A stretch of 64,000 bases of DNA from Myxococcota bacterium (GCA_963169045.1 CAUJDF010000011.1:94051-158050), one strand, 5' to 3'; counted from the first letter of the stretch, positions 27,272 to 37,299 are shown. Numbers and translations: made by a program. Notes: generated by a model not told the origin, from the sequence alone.

Positions 27272-29614
27272 TCACTCGCGCGGCGGCGCGTCGGGCAGCG
27301 TGAACGTGATCGTCGAGCCCTCGTCCGGACACCCTTCGGCGCGCACGCGGCCGCCGTGCAGCTCCACGATGCGCTTCACGGTCGCGAGGCCCATGCCGTC
27401 GCCCGGAAACGCGCCGCGCGGCTGCAGACGCACGAACGGGTCGAAGATGCGATCGCTGCCCGCCGGGTCGATGCCGACGCCGTTGTCGTGCACGGCGAAC
27501 GTCCAGGCCCGATCGCCGCGGTTCGCCGTGATGCGGACCCGCGGCGGGACCCCCGGCCGGCGGAACTTCACCGCGTTCTCGATCAAGTTCTGGAAGACCC
27601 GCGTGACGAGCGACGCGTCGCACACCACCCGCGGCAGCCCCTCCCAGGAGACCTCGGCCCCCGCCTCGGCGAGCTGGCTCTGCAGCAGCGCCACCGCGTC
27701 GCCGGCGAGGGCGCCGACGTCCGCCTCGCCGAGGTGCAGCACCTGCTGGCAGAGGTCGGAGAGCCGCACGGTGTCCTCCACGACGCGGAACAGGCGCCGC
27801 GCGTTCCCGGCGATGGCCTCGACGTAGTGGCGGCCCTCCGTGCCGAGGCGCTGCGCGTGGTCCATCTCGAGCAGATCGGCGAAGCAGGCGATGCTGCGGA
27901 TGGGCCCCTTGAGGTCGTGGGACGCGAGGCGAGCGAAGCGCGCCAGCTCGTCGTTGGCCTGCTTCAGCCGCTGCACCCAGTCGTCGCGGTCGAGCGCGGC
28001 GAGCATCCGCCCGATGCGCGTCCGCAGCTCCTTGGGGTGGAACGGCTTGAAGAGGTACTCGTCGGCGCCGGCCTCCCAGCCGCGCAGCAGGGCGTCGCGC
28101 TGCGTCAGCGCCGTCAACATCACCACCGGGACGCCGACCAGGTCCGAATCGGCCTTGATCCGGCGGCAGAGCTCCACGCCGTCGCAGCGCGGCATCATCA
28201 CATCGGCGATCACGAGGTCGGGCCGCCACTCGCGCGCCACCGCCAGCGCCTCGAGGCCGTCGCGCGCGTGCCGGGTCACCGCCAGATCGCCGAGCACCGC
28301 CCCGACGTAGGTGGCCATCTCGGGATTGTCCTCTGCGATCAACACCTTGTGGCCGCTTGCGACCGCGCCCGGCGACGGCGCCGGCGCCGGGGGCGCGAGC
28401 GGCGGGAGCGCCCCCGGCTCGATGGGCGCGGGGGCGACCGCCGCGGGCGGCGTCGCGATGGAGACCCGGAACGCCGCGCCCTCGCCGGGCCGGCCGTCGA
28501 CGGCGACCTCGCCGCCGAGCAGCCCGGCGAACTCCTTCACGAGCGCGAGGCCGATCCCGATGCCCTCGTGGCGCCGCGTCGACGAGCTGTCGAGCTGTCG
28601 GAAGCGCTCGAACAGCGCCGGCGCGTCGGCCGGGTCGAGGCCGATGCCGGTGTCGCGTACGCACAGATCCAGGCGGCCGTCGTCGTGGCGGAGCGAGACC
28701 GACACCCGCCCGCCCTCCGGCGTGAACTTGATCGCGTTCGACACGAGGTTGAACACGATGCGCTCGAACAGATAGCGGTCGAGCTCGACGGCGGCGCCGT
28801 CCTCGGCGTCGACCGACAGCGCGAGGCGCTTGCCCGACGCCAGCGGCTCGAAGTCGGCCACGACGCGCCGCAGCAGCGCCGCCGCGTCGGTCGGCTCCCG
28901 GTGGACCTCGACCCGCCCCGTCTCGAGCCGCGACAGATCGAGCAGCTCGCCGACCATGCGCAGCTGACGCACCGCGTTGCCATGCACCATCGACAGCAGG
29001 CGCCGCTGCGCGTCGTTCAACGCTCCGGCCTCACCGGCCAGCAGGCTCTCGAGCGGCGCGAGGACGAGCGTCAGCGGCGTGCGCAGCTCGTGGGAGACAT
29101 TGGCGACGAACTCGCTGCGGACGCGGTCGACCTCGGCGAGGCGCCGGTTCGCCTCGCGCAGCCGCGCCGACTCCGCGGCCAGCGCTCGCGCGGCCTCGTC
29201 GCGGGCCCGCTCGGCCAACAGACGCTCGGTCACGTCCTCGGAGATGCCCAACAGATAGAGGGGGCGGCCCGCGTCGTCGCAGATCGGCACCTTGCGCGTG
29301 CGCAGGTGCCGCAGGCCTTGGCCCGCCGTGCGGATCGGCTCGACGGGGATGTCGACGGGCGCGCCGGCGGCGAGGACCTCGCGGTCCTGGGCGGTGAAGG
29401 CATCGGCCTCGTCGGCGGGGAAGAAGTCGTGATCGCTGCGCCCGTACATCTCCCCGCGCGGGATGCCGAGCAGCGCCTCGCCGGCGCGATTGAAGCGCAC
29501 GAAGCGCAGCGTCTCCGCGTCCTTCACGAAGATCATGTCCGGGATGTTCTCGACGATGGCATCGAGGAGGCGGAGCTCCGCCTCCGGCGGGTTCGACTTT
29601 CTCGGCTTCTTCAT
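27272..29614 (-). CDS. PAS hybrid histidine kinase with two transmitter modules around a receiver
   Basis: 780 residues, soluble. PAS domain (about 15-130; FVKDAETLRF), HisKA with His175 (SHELRTPL), HATPase_c (about 285-385; DTGIGL, GIGIGLAL), receiver (about 422-540) with Asp471 and Lys523, then a second HisKA with His566 (SHDLKGP) and a second HATPase_c ending at the C-terminus. Two full transmitters in one chain suggest an internal phosphorelay. The ATG at 29614 has GGGG about 10 bases upstream. A TTG two codons earlier is possible. The stop abuts the convergent isoprenyl synthase with no gap. Confidence 0.93.
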   Translation of the reverse strand: MKKPRKSNPPEAELRLLDAIVENIPDMIFVKDAETLRFVRFNRAGEALLGIPRGEMYGRSDHDFFPADEADAFTAQDREVLAAGAPVDIPVEPIRTAGQGLRHLRTRKVPICDDAGRPLYLLGISEDVTERLLAERARDEAARALAAESARLREANRRLAEVDRVRSEFVANVSHELRTPLTLVLAPLESLLAGEAGALNDAQRRLLSMVHGNAVRQLRMVGELLDLSRLETGRVEVHREPTDAAALLRRVVADFEPLASGKRLALSVDAEDGAAVELDRYLFERIVFNLVSNAIKFTPEGGRVSVSLRHDDGRLDLCVRDTGIGLDPADAPALFERFRQLDSSSTRRHEGIGIGLALVKEFAGLLGGEVAVDGRPGEGAAFRVSIATPPAAVAPAPIEPGALPPLAPPAPAPSPGAVASGHKVLIAEDNPEMATYVGAVLGDLAVTRHARDGLEALAVAREWRPDLVIADVMMPRCDGVELCRRIKADSDLVGVPVVMLTALTQRDALLRGWEAGADEYLFKPFHPKELRTRIGRMLAALDRDDWVQRLKQANDELARFARLASHDLKGPIRSIACFADLLEMDHAQRLGTEGRHYVEAIAGNARRLFRVVEDTVRLSDLCQQVLHLGEADVGALAGDAVALLQSQLAEAGAEVSWEGLPRVVCDASLVTRVFQNLIENAVKFRRPGVPPRVRITANRGDRAWTFAVHDNGVGIDPAGSDRIFDPFVRLQPRGAFPGDGMGLATVKRIVELHGGRVRAEGCPDEGSTITFTLPDAPPRE

Positions 29615-29671
29615 CGGCAAGCATCCCCGCGCTGCGGTTCGTGCCTACACCAGATCACCGCCCTGTGTCCT

Positions 29672-29685
29672 CCGCGATTTCGCGG
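29672..29685. terminator. Short hairpin after the glycosyltransferase operon
   Basis: CCGCGA/TCGCGG palindrome with 2 bases at its centre, about 80 bases past the stop of the last glycosyltransferase and close to the start of the histidine kinase. It may be a terminator or an operator; the evidence is weak. Confidence 0.25.
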
Positions 29686-29764
29686 GGGGCCGACCGGTTC
29701 GCGCGCGCTCGGGGCCGCGGCGGCTGCGCCGGTGGGCATCTCCGAGCAGATCCGCGTCGGGGGA

Positions 29765-30772
29765 TCACGGCTGCGCGACGCTCGCGAACACACCCAGGAA
29801 GGCGCTTCGCTCGTCCGCGAGCGTCGGCACGCTCGCGCGCGCGGCGACGCCGAGGTCGGGGAGCGCGGCGAGGGCCGAGCGCCAGGCGTCCGCGCCGGCG
29901 CAGAGCAGGCCGTTCTCGCCGTCGCGGATGACGTCCGGCAGGCCGCCGACGGGGCTCGCGACGACGGTGCGGCCGCACGCCATCGCCTCGAGCACGACGT
30001 TCGGCATCCCATCGGCGAGCGACGGATGCAGGACGACGTCGCACGCGCAGTAGGCGGCGCGCAGCGCGCTCGCGCCCTCGATCCAGGGCACGGGGCGGAA
30101 GCCCGCCGGCAGCGCGCCCCGCGCGTGGCCGACGACGAGCACCTGCCATCCCGCGGTCGCGCCGGTCGCCGCCAGGGCCTCGACGCCCCGTTTCTCCTTG
30201 ATTTCTCCGAAGATGCCCGCGACCGGGCCCGAGAGGCCGACGCGGCGCCGGAAGACCGCGCCGCCCTCGGGATCGGGCCGGAAGACCTCCGTGTCGACGG
30301 CGTTCGGGACGTACGTCGCGTCGAAGCCGAGCGCGCGCACCTTGCGGACCATCTCCGTCGAGACCGCGGTCACCGCCGCCGCGTGGTCGAGGGCGGTACG
30401 GAGGCGCGCGCCGCGTTCGGGGTGGCCGGCGTCGCGGTCGACGTCGTTCCCCCGCAGGCAGAGCACCGTCCGGCCGTCGCCGGCAAGCGCCGCCGCGTAG
30501 CCGGTCGAGGTGCCGTAGTAGCCGACGACGACGTCCGGCGCCCACCACGCGACGGCCTCCGCCACCGGCGCCACCCAGGACTCGGGCCGCGGCGTGCTGC
30601 CGAAACGGCGCTCGTCGGCGAGGGTCCGCACCTCGCCGGGGAAGAGGTCGGGGTCGGGGCTGACGACGCCGACCGCGTGGCCCGCGGCCCGCATCGCCGC
30701 GACCATGCGCGCGGCGGAGCGCACGACGCCGCCGCGGCCGTCGAGGGCGGGCACCACGTACAGCAGCCGCAT
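29765..30772 (-). CDS. GT4-type glycosyltransferase
   Basis: 335 residues, GT-B fold. The N-terminus has [20 protein letters not shown], the usual G-rich acceptor loop, and the C-terminal half has the donor-binding segment [24 protein letters not shown] of family GT4. No membrane segment. The ATG overlaps the upstream stop (TGATG). It is the last gene of a six-gene overlapping operon that includes two other glycosyltransferases, so its product probably adds one sugar to an envelope glycan. The donor sugar is not predictable. Confidence 0.9.
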   Translation of the reverse strand: MRLLYVVPALDGRGGVVRSAARMVAAMRAAGHAVGVVSPDPDLFPGEVRTLADERRFGSTPRPESWVAPVAEAVAWWAPDVVVGYYGTSTGYAAALAGDGRTVLCLRGNDVDRDAGHPERGARLRTALDHAAAVTAVSTEMVRKVRALGFDATYVPNAVDTEVFRPDPEGGAVFRRRVGLSGPVAGIFGEIKEKRGVEALAATGATAGWQVLVVGHARGALPAGFRPVPWIEGASALRAAYCACDVVLHPSLADGMPNVVLEAMACGRTVVASPVGGLPDVIRDGENGLLCAGADAWRSALAALPDLGVAARASVPTLADERSAFLGVFASVAQP

Positions 30773-31854
30773 CAGGAGTAGGCCGACAGCAGCGCTTCCC
30801 GCTGCGCCGCGCGCGCCCCGCGCACCCGCGCCTGCCCCTGCTCGCCCAGCGCGCGCCGCAGCGCCGGGGACGCCGCCAGCTCGCCCAGGCGCGCCACCAT
30901 GCTCGAGCGCCCCCACCGCGGATACAGCGGGTAGTCGTCGCCGAGCACCTCGCGCACGACCGGCATGTCCGGCGCCAGCACCGGCAGACCGGCGGCGGCG
31001 TAGTCCAGCAGCTTGATCGGCATGCAGCCCTGCACGAGGTTGCGCTCGCACGGCACGAGCGGCGCCAGGCCGACGTCCTGCGTCGCGAGGAACGGCCCCA
31101 GCGCCGCCGGCGGAAGCGGCGGTCGCACATCGAGCGCGACGCCGCGTCGGCGCGCCAGCCGCCGCAGGTCGCGCACGCGCCGGTCGGACGCGCGTGTCAG
31201 CACGGTCAGGCGGTGGGGCGCGGCGAGCTTCGGCAGCGCCGAGACCAGCTCCGCGAGGCCCTGCCAGGGGGCCAGCGTGCCGATGTAGACGAGGCGCACC
31301 GCCTCCGTCTCGTCGCGCGCGAACGGCTGCTCGACGACGCTCGGCGCGTTCGGCACCACCGCGATGCGCGACGGCTCGACGCCGAGATCGGCAAGGTAGC
31401 GCGCCGTCACGCGCGTCGGCGTGAGCACGAGCCGCGCGCGGTCGAGCAGGCACAGCTCGAGCGTGCGCAACTTCTGCCGCACCTCCGGCCGCGTCAGCAG
31501 CGCGGGGAAGTGGTACTGCGCCTCGATGCTCGAGAGCCCGTTGACCTCGTACACGATCCGCCGGTCGGGCGGCGCCGCGAGGCCCTCCCAGGGCGAGCGC
31601 ACGTGATAGACGTCGAAGTCCTCCTTCGCGAACACGCGGGCCACGCGCTCGCGGAAGAGCAACGCCCGCCGCAGCCAGTTCGCCTCGGGCACGTCGATGG
31701 GGCGGTGCCGCCAGCCGGGCAGCGGCGCCTCGCCGAGCGTCACGAGCGACACGTCGTGCCCGTGCGCCCGCAGGATCGCCGCGTTCGCCAGGATGTGCGC
31801 GCCGGCGCCCTTGCCCGCGTCGAGCCGGTCGAAGCTGGCGAGGACGACCTTCAA
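30772..31854 (-). CDS. GT4-type glycosyltransferase
   Basis: 360 residues from a TTG start that overlaps the preceding TGA (TTGA). The N-terminal [23 protein letters not shown] segment is a typical GT4 acceptor loop. The donor half shows [12 protein letters not shown] and a [19 protein letters not shown] segment. It lies between an 88-residue unknown gene and a second GT4 gene, all overlapping. Likely role: polysaccharide or glycolipid assembly at the cytoplasmic face. Confidence 0.9.
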   Translation of the reverse strand: MKVVLASFDRLDAGKGAGAHILANAAILRAHGHDVSLVTLGEAPLPGWRHRPIDVPEANWLRRALLFRERVARVFAKEDFDVYHVRSPWEGLAAPPDRRIVYEVNGLSSIEAQYHFPALLTRPEVRQKLRTLELCLLDRARLVLTPTRVTARYLADLGVEPSRIAVVPNAPSVVEQPFARDETEAVRLVYIGTLAPWQGLAELVSALPKLAAPHRLTVLTRASDRRVRDLRRLARRRGVALDVRPPLPPAALGPFLATQDVGLAPLVPCERNLVQGCMPIKLLDYAAAGLPVLAPDMPVVREVLGDDYPLYPRWGRSSMVARLGELAASPALRRALGEQGQARVRGARAAQREALLSAYS

Positions 31855-32117
31855 TGCCGCTCCGCCTCGAACTGGACGAACGCCCGGCTCTCGGCGAGGA
31901 AGCCGTCGCCGCGCCCGAACACCCACGGATCGAAGCCCGGCGCGCTCACCGTCTCCACCAGCACCGGCGCCACGTGCGCGTTGTCGACGCGCACGTCCTC
32001 GGCGGTCATCGCCTCGGCGCCCTCGAGCCGCGGCCTGGTGTCCATCGGGACGAGCAGCCAGCCGTCGACCGGACGCTCGCGCAGGAACGCCGGCATCTCG
32101 ACGAGCGCGCGCCACAT
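31851..32117 (-). CDS. Small hypothetical protein in glycosyltransferase operon
   Basis: 88 residues, ATG overlapping the stop of the upstream membrane protein gene (TGATG). It is acidic and soluble, with no recognised motif. Both its start and stop are translationally coupled to neighbours, so it is probably a genuine gene. Confidence 0.6.
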   Translation of the reverse strand: MWRALVEMPAFLRERPVDGWLLVPMDTRPRLEGAEAMTAEDVRVDNAHVAPVLVETVSAPGFDPWVFGRGDGFLAESRAFVQFEAERH

Positions 32118-32893
32118 CAGGCGGCCCGCCGCCGCGGGTGCTCGGCCAGGTAGCCCACGATGACCTCGACGAGGCGCAGGACCTCGGCGACGGAGATGGG
32201 CGCGTCCATCTGCGTCACGCGGACGCGGATCCCGTCGTCGCGCGCGTCCAGGTGGACGTGGAAACGTTCGCCCACAGCGCCCGTCGTCTCGAGCCCCGCG
32301 ACCTTGAGGCGCTTGCGCAGCTGCGCGACGTCGCGCCCCATCGCCAGCACGTCGTACCGGCGCGGATCGGGCGCGAAGGCCACGAACAGGCGGCGCTTCT
32401 CGCTCACGAGCCGACCCCGCTTCTCCTTGACGCCGGCCTGGCAGCGCACGCGGAGGCGCGTCCCGTCGGCGAGCGCGACGTCGAGATCGAGCCACTTGTC
32501 GGTGAACTTCGCCTTCGGGCGTCCCGGCGGCGTGATGCGCTTCGACGCCTCGTCGTAGTGGCGCGCGTCGAAGGTCACCGCGTGCTTCGCCAGCGGGTGG
32601 AGGTCGTCGGCGAGCGCGCGCAGGAGCGACTGCGTGAACTCGAACTTCGCCTGCTTCCGCGGGAGCGCCGCCCGCCGGTGAAGCCCGAAGAAGAGCGTGA
32701 ACATGAAGCAGACGACCCACAGGCCGAGCAGCATCGGCAGGCTCAGCGCAAGCGCCACCCACACGAGCTGCACCGCCCAGGTGACGAAGACGCGGACGCG
32801 CCAGCGAAGGCGGGCCTCCGCCACCACGGACCCCATCTCGGCGAGGACGTCGTCGAGGCGACCGACGCGGAAGCGACCGGCGACGACACGCAT
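32117..32893 (-). CDS. Membrane-anchored protein, unknown function
   Basis: 258 residues. Two adjacent hydrophobic helices (about residues 33-75) are followed by a basic soluble domain of about 180 residues containing RLRVRCQAGVKEKRGRLV and DVLAMGRDVAQLRKRL. No catalytic motif is evident. ATG overlaps the upstream stop and the stop overlaps the next ATG. Its position suggests a membrane partner of the glycosyltransferases. Confidence 0.7.
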   Translation of the reverse strand: MRVVAGRFRVGRLDDVLAEMGSVVAEARLRWRVRVFVTWAVQLVWVALALSLPMLLGLWVVCFMFTLFFGLHRRAALPRKQAKFEFTQSLLRALADDLHPLAKHAVTFDARHYDEASKRITPPGRPKAKFTDKWLDLDVALADGTRLRVRCQAGVKEKRGRLVSEKRRLFVAFAPDPRRYDVLAMGRDVAQLRKRLKVAGLETTGAVGERFHVHLDARDDGIRVRVTQMDAPISVAEVLRLVEVIVGYLAEHPRRRAA

Positions 32894-33627
32894 CACAGCC
32901 ACCTCGCGAGCGCGTCGCGGTCGTACAGGCCGACGCCGAGCCGGTCCGCGCGCCGGAACTGGTCGTCGTACCGACGCTCTTGCGGCACCGCGCGGTGGTC
33001 GACGCCCAGTCCCCGCAGCTCGTAGCAGAGGTTGTAGCCGGCGCCGATGCTCAGGTAGCGCGCCGCGCGCGGCAGGCGCGCGAACGGTCCGGCCACGAAG
33101 CGCGTGCGCGCCGGGAGCAGCGCGCGCCAGGCCGGCGGCAGGACCGCGGCGTCGCCGAGCACGGCCAGCGGCGCCTCGTCCCCGTCCTCGCGGATGAGCT
33201 CGCGGACGACGTGGCCGACGTGCAGGCCGTCGGCGGCGCCCTCCCACTCGCACGCCTCGGCGGGATACGGCAGCAGCACCGCGTCGTAGCGCGCCGCCAG
33301 GGCCTCGTCGTCCTCGTAGGCGCCGGGCCGCACGTAGCGGCGCAGCAGCACGGTGCGATCGAAGCGCCGCAGCGCGCGCTCGTCGACCTCGCGCCGGAGC
33401 CCCGCCGGAAACGTATCGACGACGAGCGTCTCCGCCCCGCGGAGCGCGTCGCGTGCGTCGGACGTGCGCACCAGCGTCGCGTGCGTCGCGAGGGCCGGGC
33501 GCACCGCCGACGCGTGCAGCACCGTCGCCCGCGCGAAGCCGCGCGCCACGAGCAGCGCGCGCGTGAGGTGCCCGAGGCCGCCGCCGAGCGCGTAGATCAC
33601 CGCGGATCCGCCGCGCGGCAGGCCCAT
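32893..33627 (-). CDS. GT-B glycosyltransferase, MurG/GT28-like
   Basis: 244 residues. The N-terminal IYALGGGLGHLTRALLVARG is the glycine-rich acceptor loop of GT28/MurG-like enzymes and the C-terminal SIGAGYNLCYELRGLGV with YDDQFRRA is the donor-binding half. At 244 residues it is about 100 shorter than typical GT28 enzymes, with the missing length between the halves. It begins at an ATG overlapping the Cys-rich gene stop. Confidence 0.78.
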   Translation of the reverse strand: MGLPRGGSAVIYALGGGLGHLTRALLVARGFARATVLHASAVRPALATHATLVRTSDARDALRGAETLVVDTFPAGLRREVDERALRRFDRTVLLRRYVRPGAYEDDEALAARYDAVLLPYPAEACEWEGAADGLHVGHVVRELIREDGDEAPLAVLGDAAVLPPAWRALLPARTRFVAGPFARLPRAARYLSIGAGYNLCYELRGLGVDHRAVPQERRYDDQFRRADRLGVGLYDRDALARWL

Positions 33628-33899
33628 CAGCTGTCGTACTCCGGCCGGACCGCGTCGCGGTGGGGCGCGAACGCCGCGAGCTCGTCCTCGGTGAACGCGA
33701 ACAGGTCGGCGTCGCTGACGTCGACGCGCGCCCGCGGCGGCGCGTACTCGCCCACGCACTGGACGCACGCGTCGGCAAGGCTCGCGCTGCGGTGCCCGCG
33801 ACACATCGGCCGGGCGCACCGCGCGCAGTCGAAGACCGCCGGCTGCGCGCACGCGTGAGACACCAGCCGTCCGATCCGCATCGCGCAGCGCGCGCTCAC
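33627..33899 (-). CDS. Small Cys-rich protein heading the glycosyltransferase operon
   Basis: 90 residues. GTG start with a good Shine-Dalgarno GGGAGG six bases upstream. Cys residues are arranged as FDCARCARPMCRGH and ACVQC, a zinc-ribbon-like pattern in residues 22-50, followed by an acidic tail. It is the first gene of the operon and its stop overlaps the glycosyltransferase start. A metal-binding regulatory or scaffolding role is possible; function unknown. Confidence 0.68.
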   Translation of the reverse strand: MSARCAMRIGRLVSHACAQPAVFDCARCARPMCRGHRSASLADACVQCVGEYAPPRARVDVSDADLFAFTEDELAAFAPHRDAVRPEYDS

Positions 33900-34024
33900 G
33901 CAGCCTCCCGTCGCACGACGACGAGCCTCGCCCGCGGGCGCCCGTCGAGCACCGACCGACCGAGGCGACGCGGGCGCAGTCGGTCAGCGGTTGGCGCAGC
34001 AGGCATCTTGATGGGATCACCCTG

Positions 34025-35773
34025 TCAGAGCGCGGCGGCGCGGTGCTCCGCCCACAGGCGTTCTTCGATCGCCGCCATGAGCGGCGCCGCGGTGGGCGCG
34101 TCGAGCGCCGACACACCAAAGGCGTTGAAGTAGCTGCACAGGTTGGCCGCGACCTCGGGGGCGACGCGGTCGATCTTGTTCAGCACCTTCAGGCGCGGCT
34201 TGTCGAGCAGCTCGAGCTCTTCGAGGATGCGCTCCACCGACTCGATCTGCTGGTCCATGCGCGGATCGCTCACGTCGATCACGTGCAGCAGCAGGTCGGC
34301 GTCGTGCAGCTCCTCGAGCGTCGCTTTGAAGGCCGTGACGAGGTCGGGCGGCAGATCCCGAATGAATCCGACGGTGTCGGTGAGCACGATCTCGCGCTCC
34401 CGCGGGAAGCGCACGCGGCGCGAGGTGGTGTCGAGCGTGGCGAAGAGCTTGTTCTCGGCGAGCACCTCGCTCTGGGTGATCGTGTTGAACAGCGTGCTCT
34501 TGCCGGCGTTGGTGTAGCCGACGATCGACACGATGGGCACGTCGCGGCTCGTGCGGCGCTGGCGACGCGTCTGGCGGCTGCGCTGCACCTCTTTCAGCTG
34601 CTTCTCGACGCGGTGGATGCGGTCGCGCGCGCGCCGGCGGTCGATCTCGAGCTTCGTCTCGCCGGGACCGCGGCCGCCCACGCCACCCATGAGGCGCGAG
34701 AAGGCGTCCGTCTTGTGGGCGAGACGCGGCAGCGTGTACTTGAGCTGCGCCAGCTCGACCTGCAGCTTGCCCTCGTGGGTGTGGGCCCGGCGGGCGAAGA
34801 TGTCGAGGATGAGCTGGGTGCGATCGATGACCTTGACGTCGGTCGCCTCGGAGATGGCCCGCACCTGGTTCGGCGACAGGTCGTTGTCGAAGATCACGAG
34901 CTCGGCGTCGAGCTGCATCGAGCGCAGCAGCAGCTCGTCCAGCTTGCCGCGGCCGATCACGTACTTCGGATCGAACTGCGGGCGCCGCTGCACCATGCGG
35001 TCGACGATCACCACCCCCGCCGTCGTGGCGAGCTCCTGCAGCTCGCGCAGGCTCTCGTCCGGGTCGTCGCCCTGCCCCGTCGTGACGTGCACCGCGATGG
35101 CGCGCGTCTGCCCGGCGGTCTCGAGCGCGCCGACGGTGCGGCGGCCGAACTCCTCTTCGAGCTCGCGGATGAAGGCCTGGAAGTCGACGTCCTCGGCCCA
35201 CACGGTGGTGGTCGAGGGGTCGGCGTTCGCGCGCCCGTAGCCGTCGGGCAACAGGTGCGTGTGGTACATCGGGCCGGGGCGGCCGTCGGAGGTGACGGCG
35301 ATGGCCGCGATGAGGTCCAGGCGCAGGCGCGCGAGGTCGGTGAGGTCGTCGTTCGTCAGCGGCTCGCCGCGCACGTGCGTGTGCACCAGGCGCACGCCGC
35401 GGAAGCGGCTGTGGCCGGCGCGGCTGCGGCCGAGGTCCGGCAGGAACAGCTTCTCCGCCTCGCCCACGATCACGTGCTGCACGCGGCCGCCGCGGTCGAC
35501 GGTGATGCCGATCTGGCGGCCGGTCTCGTGCGAGAGCTCGCACAGGCTGGTCGCCAGCGGGGCGGAGACGATGCGGTCTGCGGGGACCTTGCGGTCGTAG
35601 AGCCGTTCGAGGCGGTGCTTCTGGCTGGGCTTGAGGCCGGTGGTGTTGCCGTGGAGTTTCAGCTGTCGTTTCTCCCGGGGTTCTCGACGGTGAACGCGTC
35701 CGGTCGCGTCTGAGATATATACTTCAGACGCTTTCACCTCCGAAACACGGCCGGAACGCGAGCTTCCTCGCAC
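34025..35773 (-). CDS. hflX: Ribosome-associated GTPase HflX, N-terminally extended form
   Basis: 582 residues against about 430 for the E. coli protein; the extra N-terminal part of about 150 residues (motif GLKPSQKHRLERLY) is the long form I associate with delta-type bacteria. The HflX domain has the GGRGPGETKLE signature, then GTPase motifs GYTNAGKST (G1), DTVGF (G3) and NKID (G4). HflX splits stalled 70S ribosomes and rescues them under heat stress. The start is uncertain: GTG at 35773 lies 5 bases from the divergent glycosyltransferase start, no in-frame ATG exists for a long way, and a GGAGGTG (35741-35735) sits inside the reading frame. The true start may be downstream of it, giving room for a promoter at the AT-rich 35711-35724. 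Confidence 0.92.
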   Translation of the reverse strand: MRGSSRSGRVSEVKASEVYISDATGRVHRREPREKRQLKLHGNTTGLKPSQKHRLERLYDRKVPADRIVSAPLATSLCELSHETGRQIGITVDRGGRVQHVIVGEAEKLFLPDLGRSRAGHSRFRGVRLVHTHVRGEPLTNDDLTDLARLRLDLIAAIAVTSDGRPGPMYHTHLLPDGYGRANADPSTTTVWAEDVDFQAFIRELEEEFGRRTVGALETAGQTRAIAVHVTTGQGDDPDESLRELQELATTAGVVIVDRMVQRRPQFDPKYVIGRGKLDELLLRSMQLDAELVIFDNDLSPNQVRAISEATDVKVIDRTQLILDIFARRAHTHEGKLQVELAQLKYTLPRLAHKTDAFSRLMGGVGGRGPGETKLEIDRRRARDRIHRVEKQLKEVQRSRQTRRQRRTSRDVPIVSIVGYTNAGKSTLFNTITQSEVLAENKLFATLDTTSRRVRFPREREIVLTDTVGFIRDLPPDLVTAFKATLEELHDADLLLHVIDVSDPRMDQQIESVERILEELELLDKPRLKVLNKIDRVAPEVAANLCSYFNAFGVSALDAPTAAPLMAAIEERLWAEHRAAAL

Positions 35774-35778
35774 ACGAG

Positions 35779-37299
35779 ATGCTTGAAAGACCCTCCCCGA
35801 TTCGATACGGCCTGATCGGCGCGGCCCTGGCGCTGCTCGTCGGCCACGCGCTGGTCTTCGACTTCGTCAACGACGACGCGTTCATCTCCTTCCGCTACGC
35901 GGACAACCTGGTGCGCCACGGCGAGCTCGTCTTCAACCCCGGCGAGCGCGTCGAGGGCTACACGAACTTCCTGTGGACGATGGTGATGGCCGGCGTGATG
36001 GCGCTCGGCCTCGACCCGGTGCCGTGGAGCAAGTGGCTCGGCATCGCCTGCGCCGCCGGCACGCTGCTGCTCGTCGCGCGGTTCACCGGCCGCAACGGCC
36101 GCTCTGGGTGGGACGCGCTCGCGCCGGCGCTCCTGGCCGCCCTGCCGGCCTATGCGTGCTGGGCCACCGGCGGCCTCGAGACGGCGCTGTTCACGCTGCT
36201 CGTCACCGCCGGCTGGACGGGCTACCTCGGCGAGCGGGAGCACACACGCTTCCCGTGGAGCGGTCTGTGGTTCGCGCTCGCGGCGATGACGCGGCCCGAG
36301 GGCATGCTCCTCTTCGGCCTCACCGGCCTGCACCGCCTGGCGACGCTCGTCTTCGCACGGAAGCTGCCGGACGCACGCGACTGGCTGTGGGGCGCGGCCT
36401 TCGCCGGCGTCTTCGCGCCCTACTACGCGTGGCGCTGGTGGTACTACGGCTGGCCCTTCCCCAACACCTACTACGTCAAGACCGGCGCCTCCGGCTTCTG
36501 GAAGCCGGGCGGCAACTACGTCGGCGGCTTCTTCCTCACCCAGCACGCGTGGGCCATGTGGCTGCTCGCGTTCTTCGCGCGCGGACAGGGCCGCCTGCTG
36601 GCGCTCGCCGGCCTCTACACGGTCGTGATGTGCGTGCACGTCGCCAGCGTCGGCGGCGACTTCATGGCGCTGTACCGCTTTCTGGTGCCGATCCTGCCCA
36701 TCCTCGCCGTGGTCGCCGCGCTGGGGCTGCGCGGGCTCGCCGGGCGCATCGGGGCGCGGCGGATGGCGGTGGCGGGCGTCGTCCTCGCGGCGGCGCTCGT
36801 CTGGAGCACGGTCCGCACCGACCGCAAGGCCCTCGAGGTCGGCAGCGAGGGCGGCGTCGACTCCATCGGCTGGCTGGCGATGTTCGCCGAGCAGTGCACG
36901 GCCATCGGGCGGTGGCTCGGCGCGAACGCGCCCGAGAATGCGTCGCTCGCCACCACGGCCGCGGGCATCATCCCGTACTACTCGCGGCTGTACACGCTCG
37001 ACGTGCTCGGCCTGAACGACGAGTGGATCGCGCACGAGGTGCCGGCGCGCGGGCACCGGCCGGGGCACACCAAGGTGGCGCCCTTCGAGTACGTGATGCG
37101 CAAGGAGATCGACTACCTCATCTACCACCCGACGATCGCCGCGCACCGGCCGGGCCCGGTCGGCAACTACCGCCGCCAGGGCTACGCGTGGAAGACGGTG
37201 CAGGTGCCGGGGCTGGTGCCCGATCCGCCGCCCGGCGGCTGGCCGGCCGGTGCGACGCCGCCGCCGGGGTGGTGGGGGTACTGGCAGCGGACGCGCTGA
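35779..37299 (+). CDS. Multi-spanning membrane glycosyltransferase (GT39/ArnT-like)
   Basis: 506 residues with about nine to eleven hydrophobic helices. After the first helix there is a periplasmic loop with DFVNDDAFISFRYADNLVRHGELVFNPGERVEGYTNFLWT, where the paired acidic residues are characteristic of GT-C enzymes that use polyprenyl-phosphate sugars. The C-terminus is a soluble Pro-rich tail. It probably transfers a sugar from a lipid carrier to an envelope substrate. The start is close to hflX on the other strand; only weak Shine-Dalgarno evidence precedes the ATG. Confidence 0.85.
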   Translation: MLERPSPIRYGLIGAALALLVGHALVFDFVNDDAFISFRYADNLVRHGELVFNPGERVEGYTNFLWTMVMAGVMALGLDPVPWSKWLGIACAAGTLLLVARFTGRNGRSGWDALAPALLAALPAYACWATGGLETALFTLLVTAGWTGYLGEREHTRFPWSGLWFALAAMTRPEGMLLFGLTGLHRLATLVFARKLPDARDWLWGAAFAGVFAPYYAWRWWYYGWPFPNTYYVKTGASGFWKPGGNYVGGFFLTQHAWAMWLLAFFARGQGRLLALAGLYTVVMCVHVASVGGDFMALYRFLVPILPILAVVAALGLRGLAGRIGARRMAVAGVVLAAALVWSTVRTDRKALEVGSEGGVDSIGWLAMFAEQCTAIGRWLGANAPENASLATTAAGIIPYYSRLYTLDVLGLNDEWIAHEVPARGHRPGHTKVAPFEYVMRKEIDYLIYHPTIAAHRPGPVGNYRRQGYAWKTVQVPGLVPDPPPGGWPAGATPPPGWWGYWQRTR

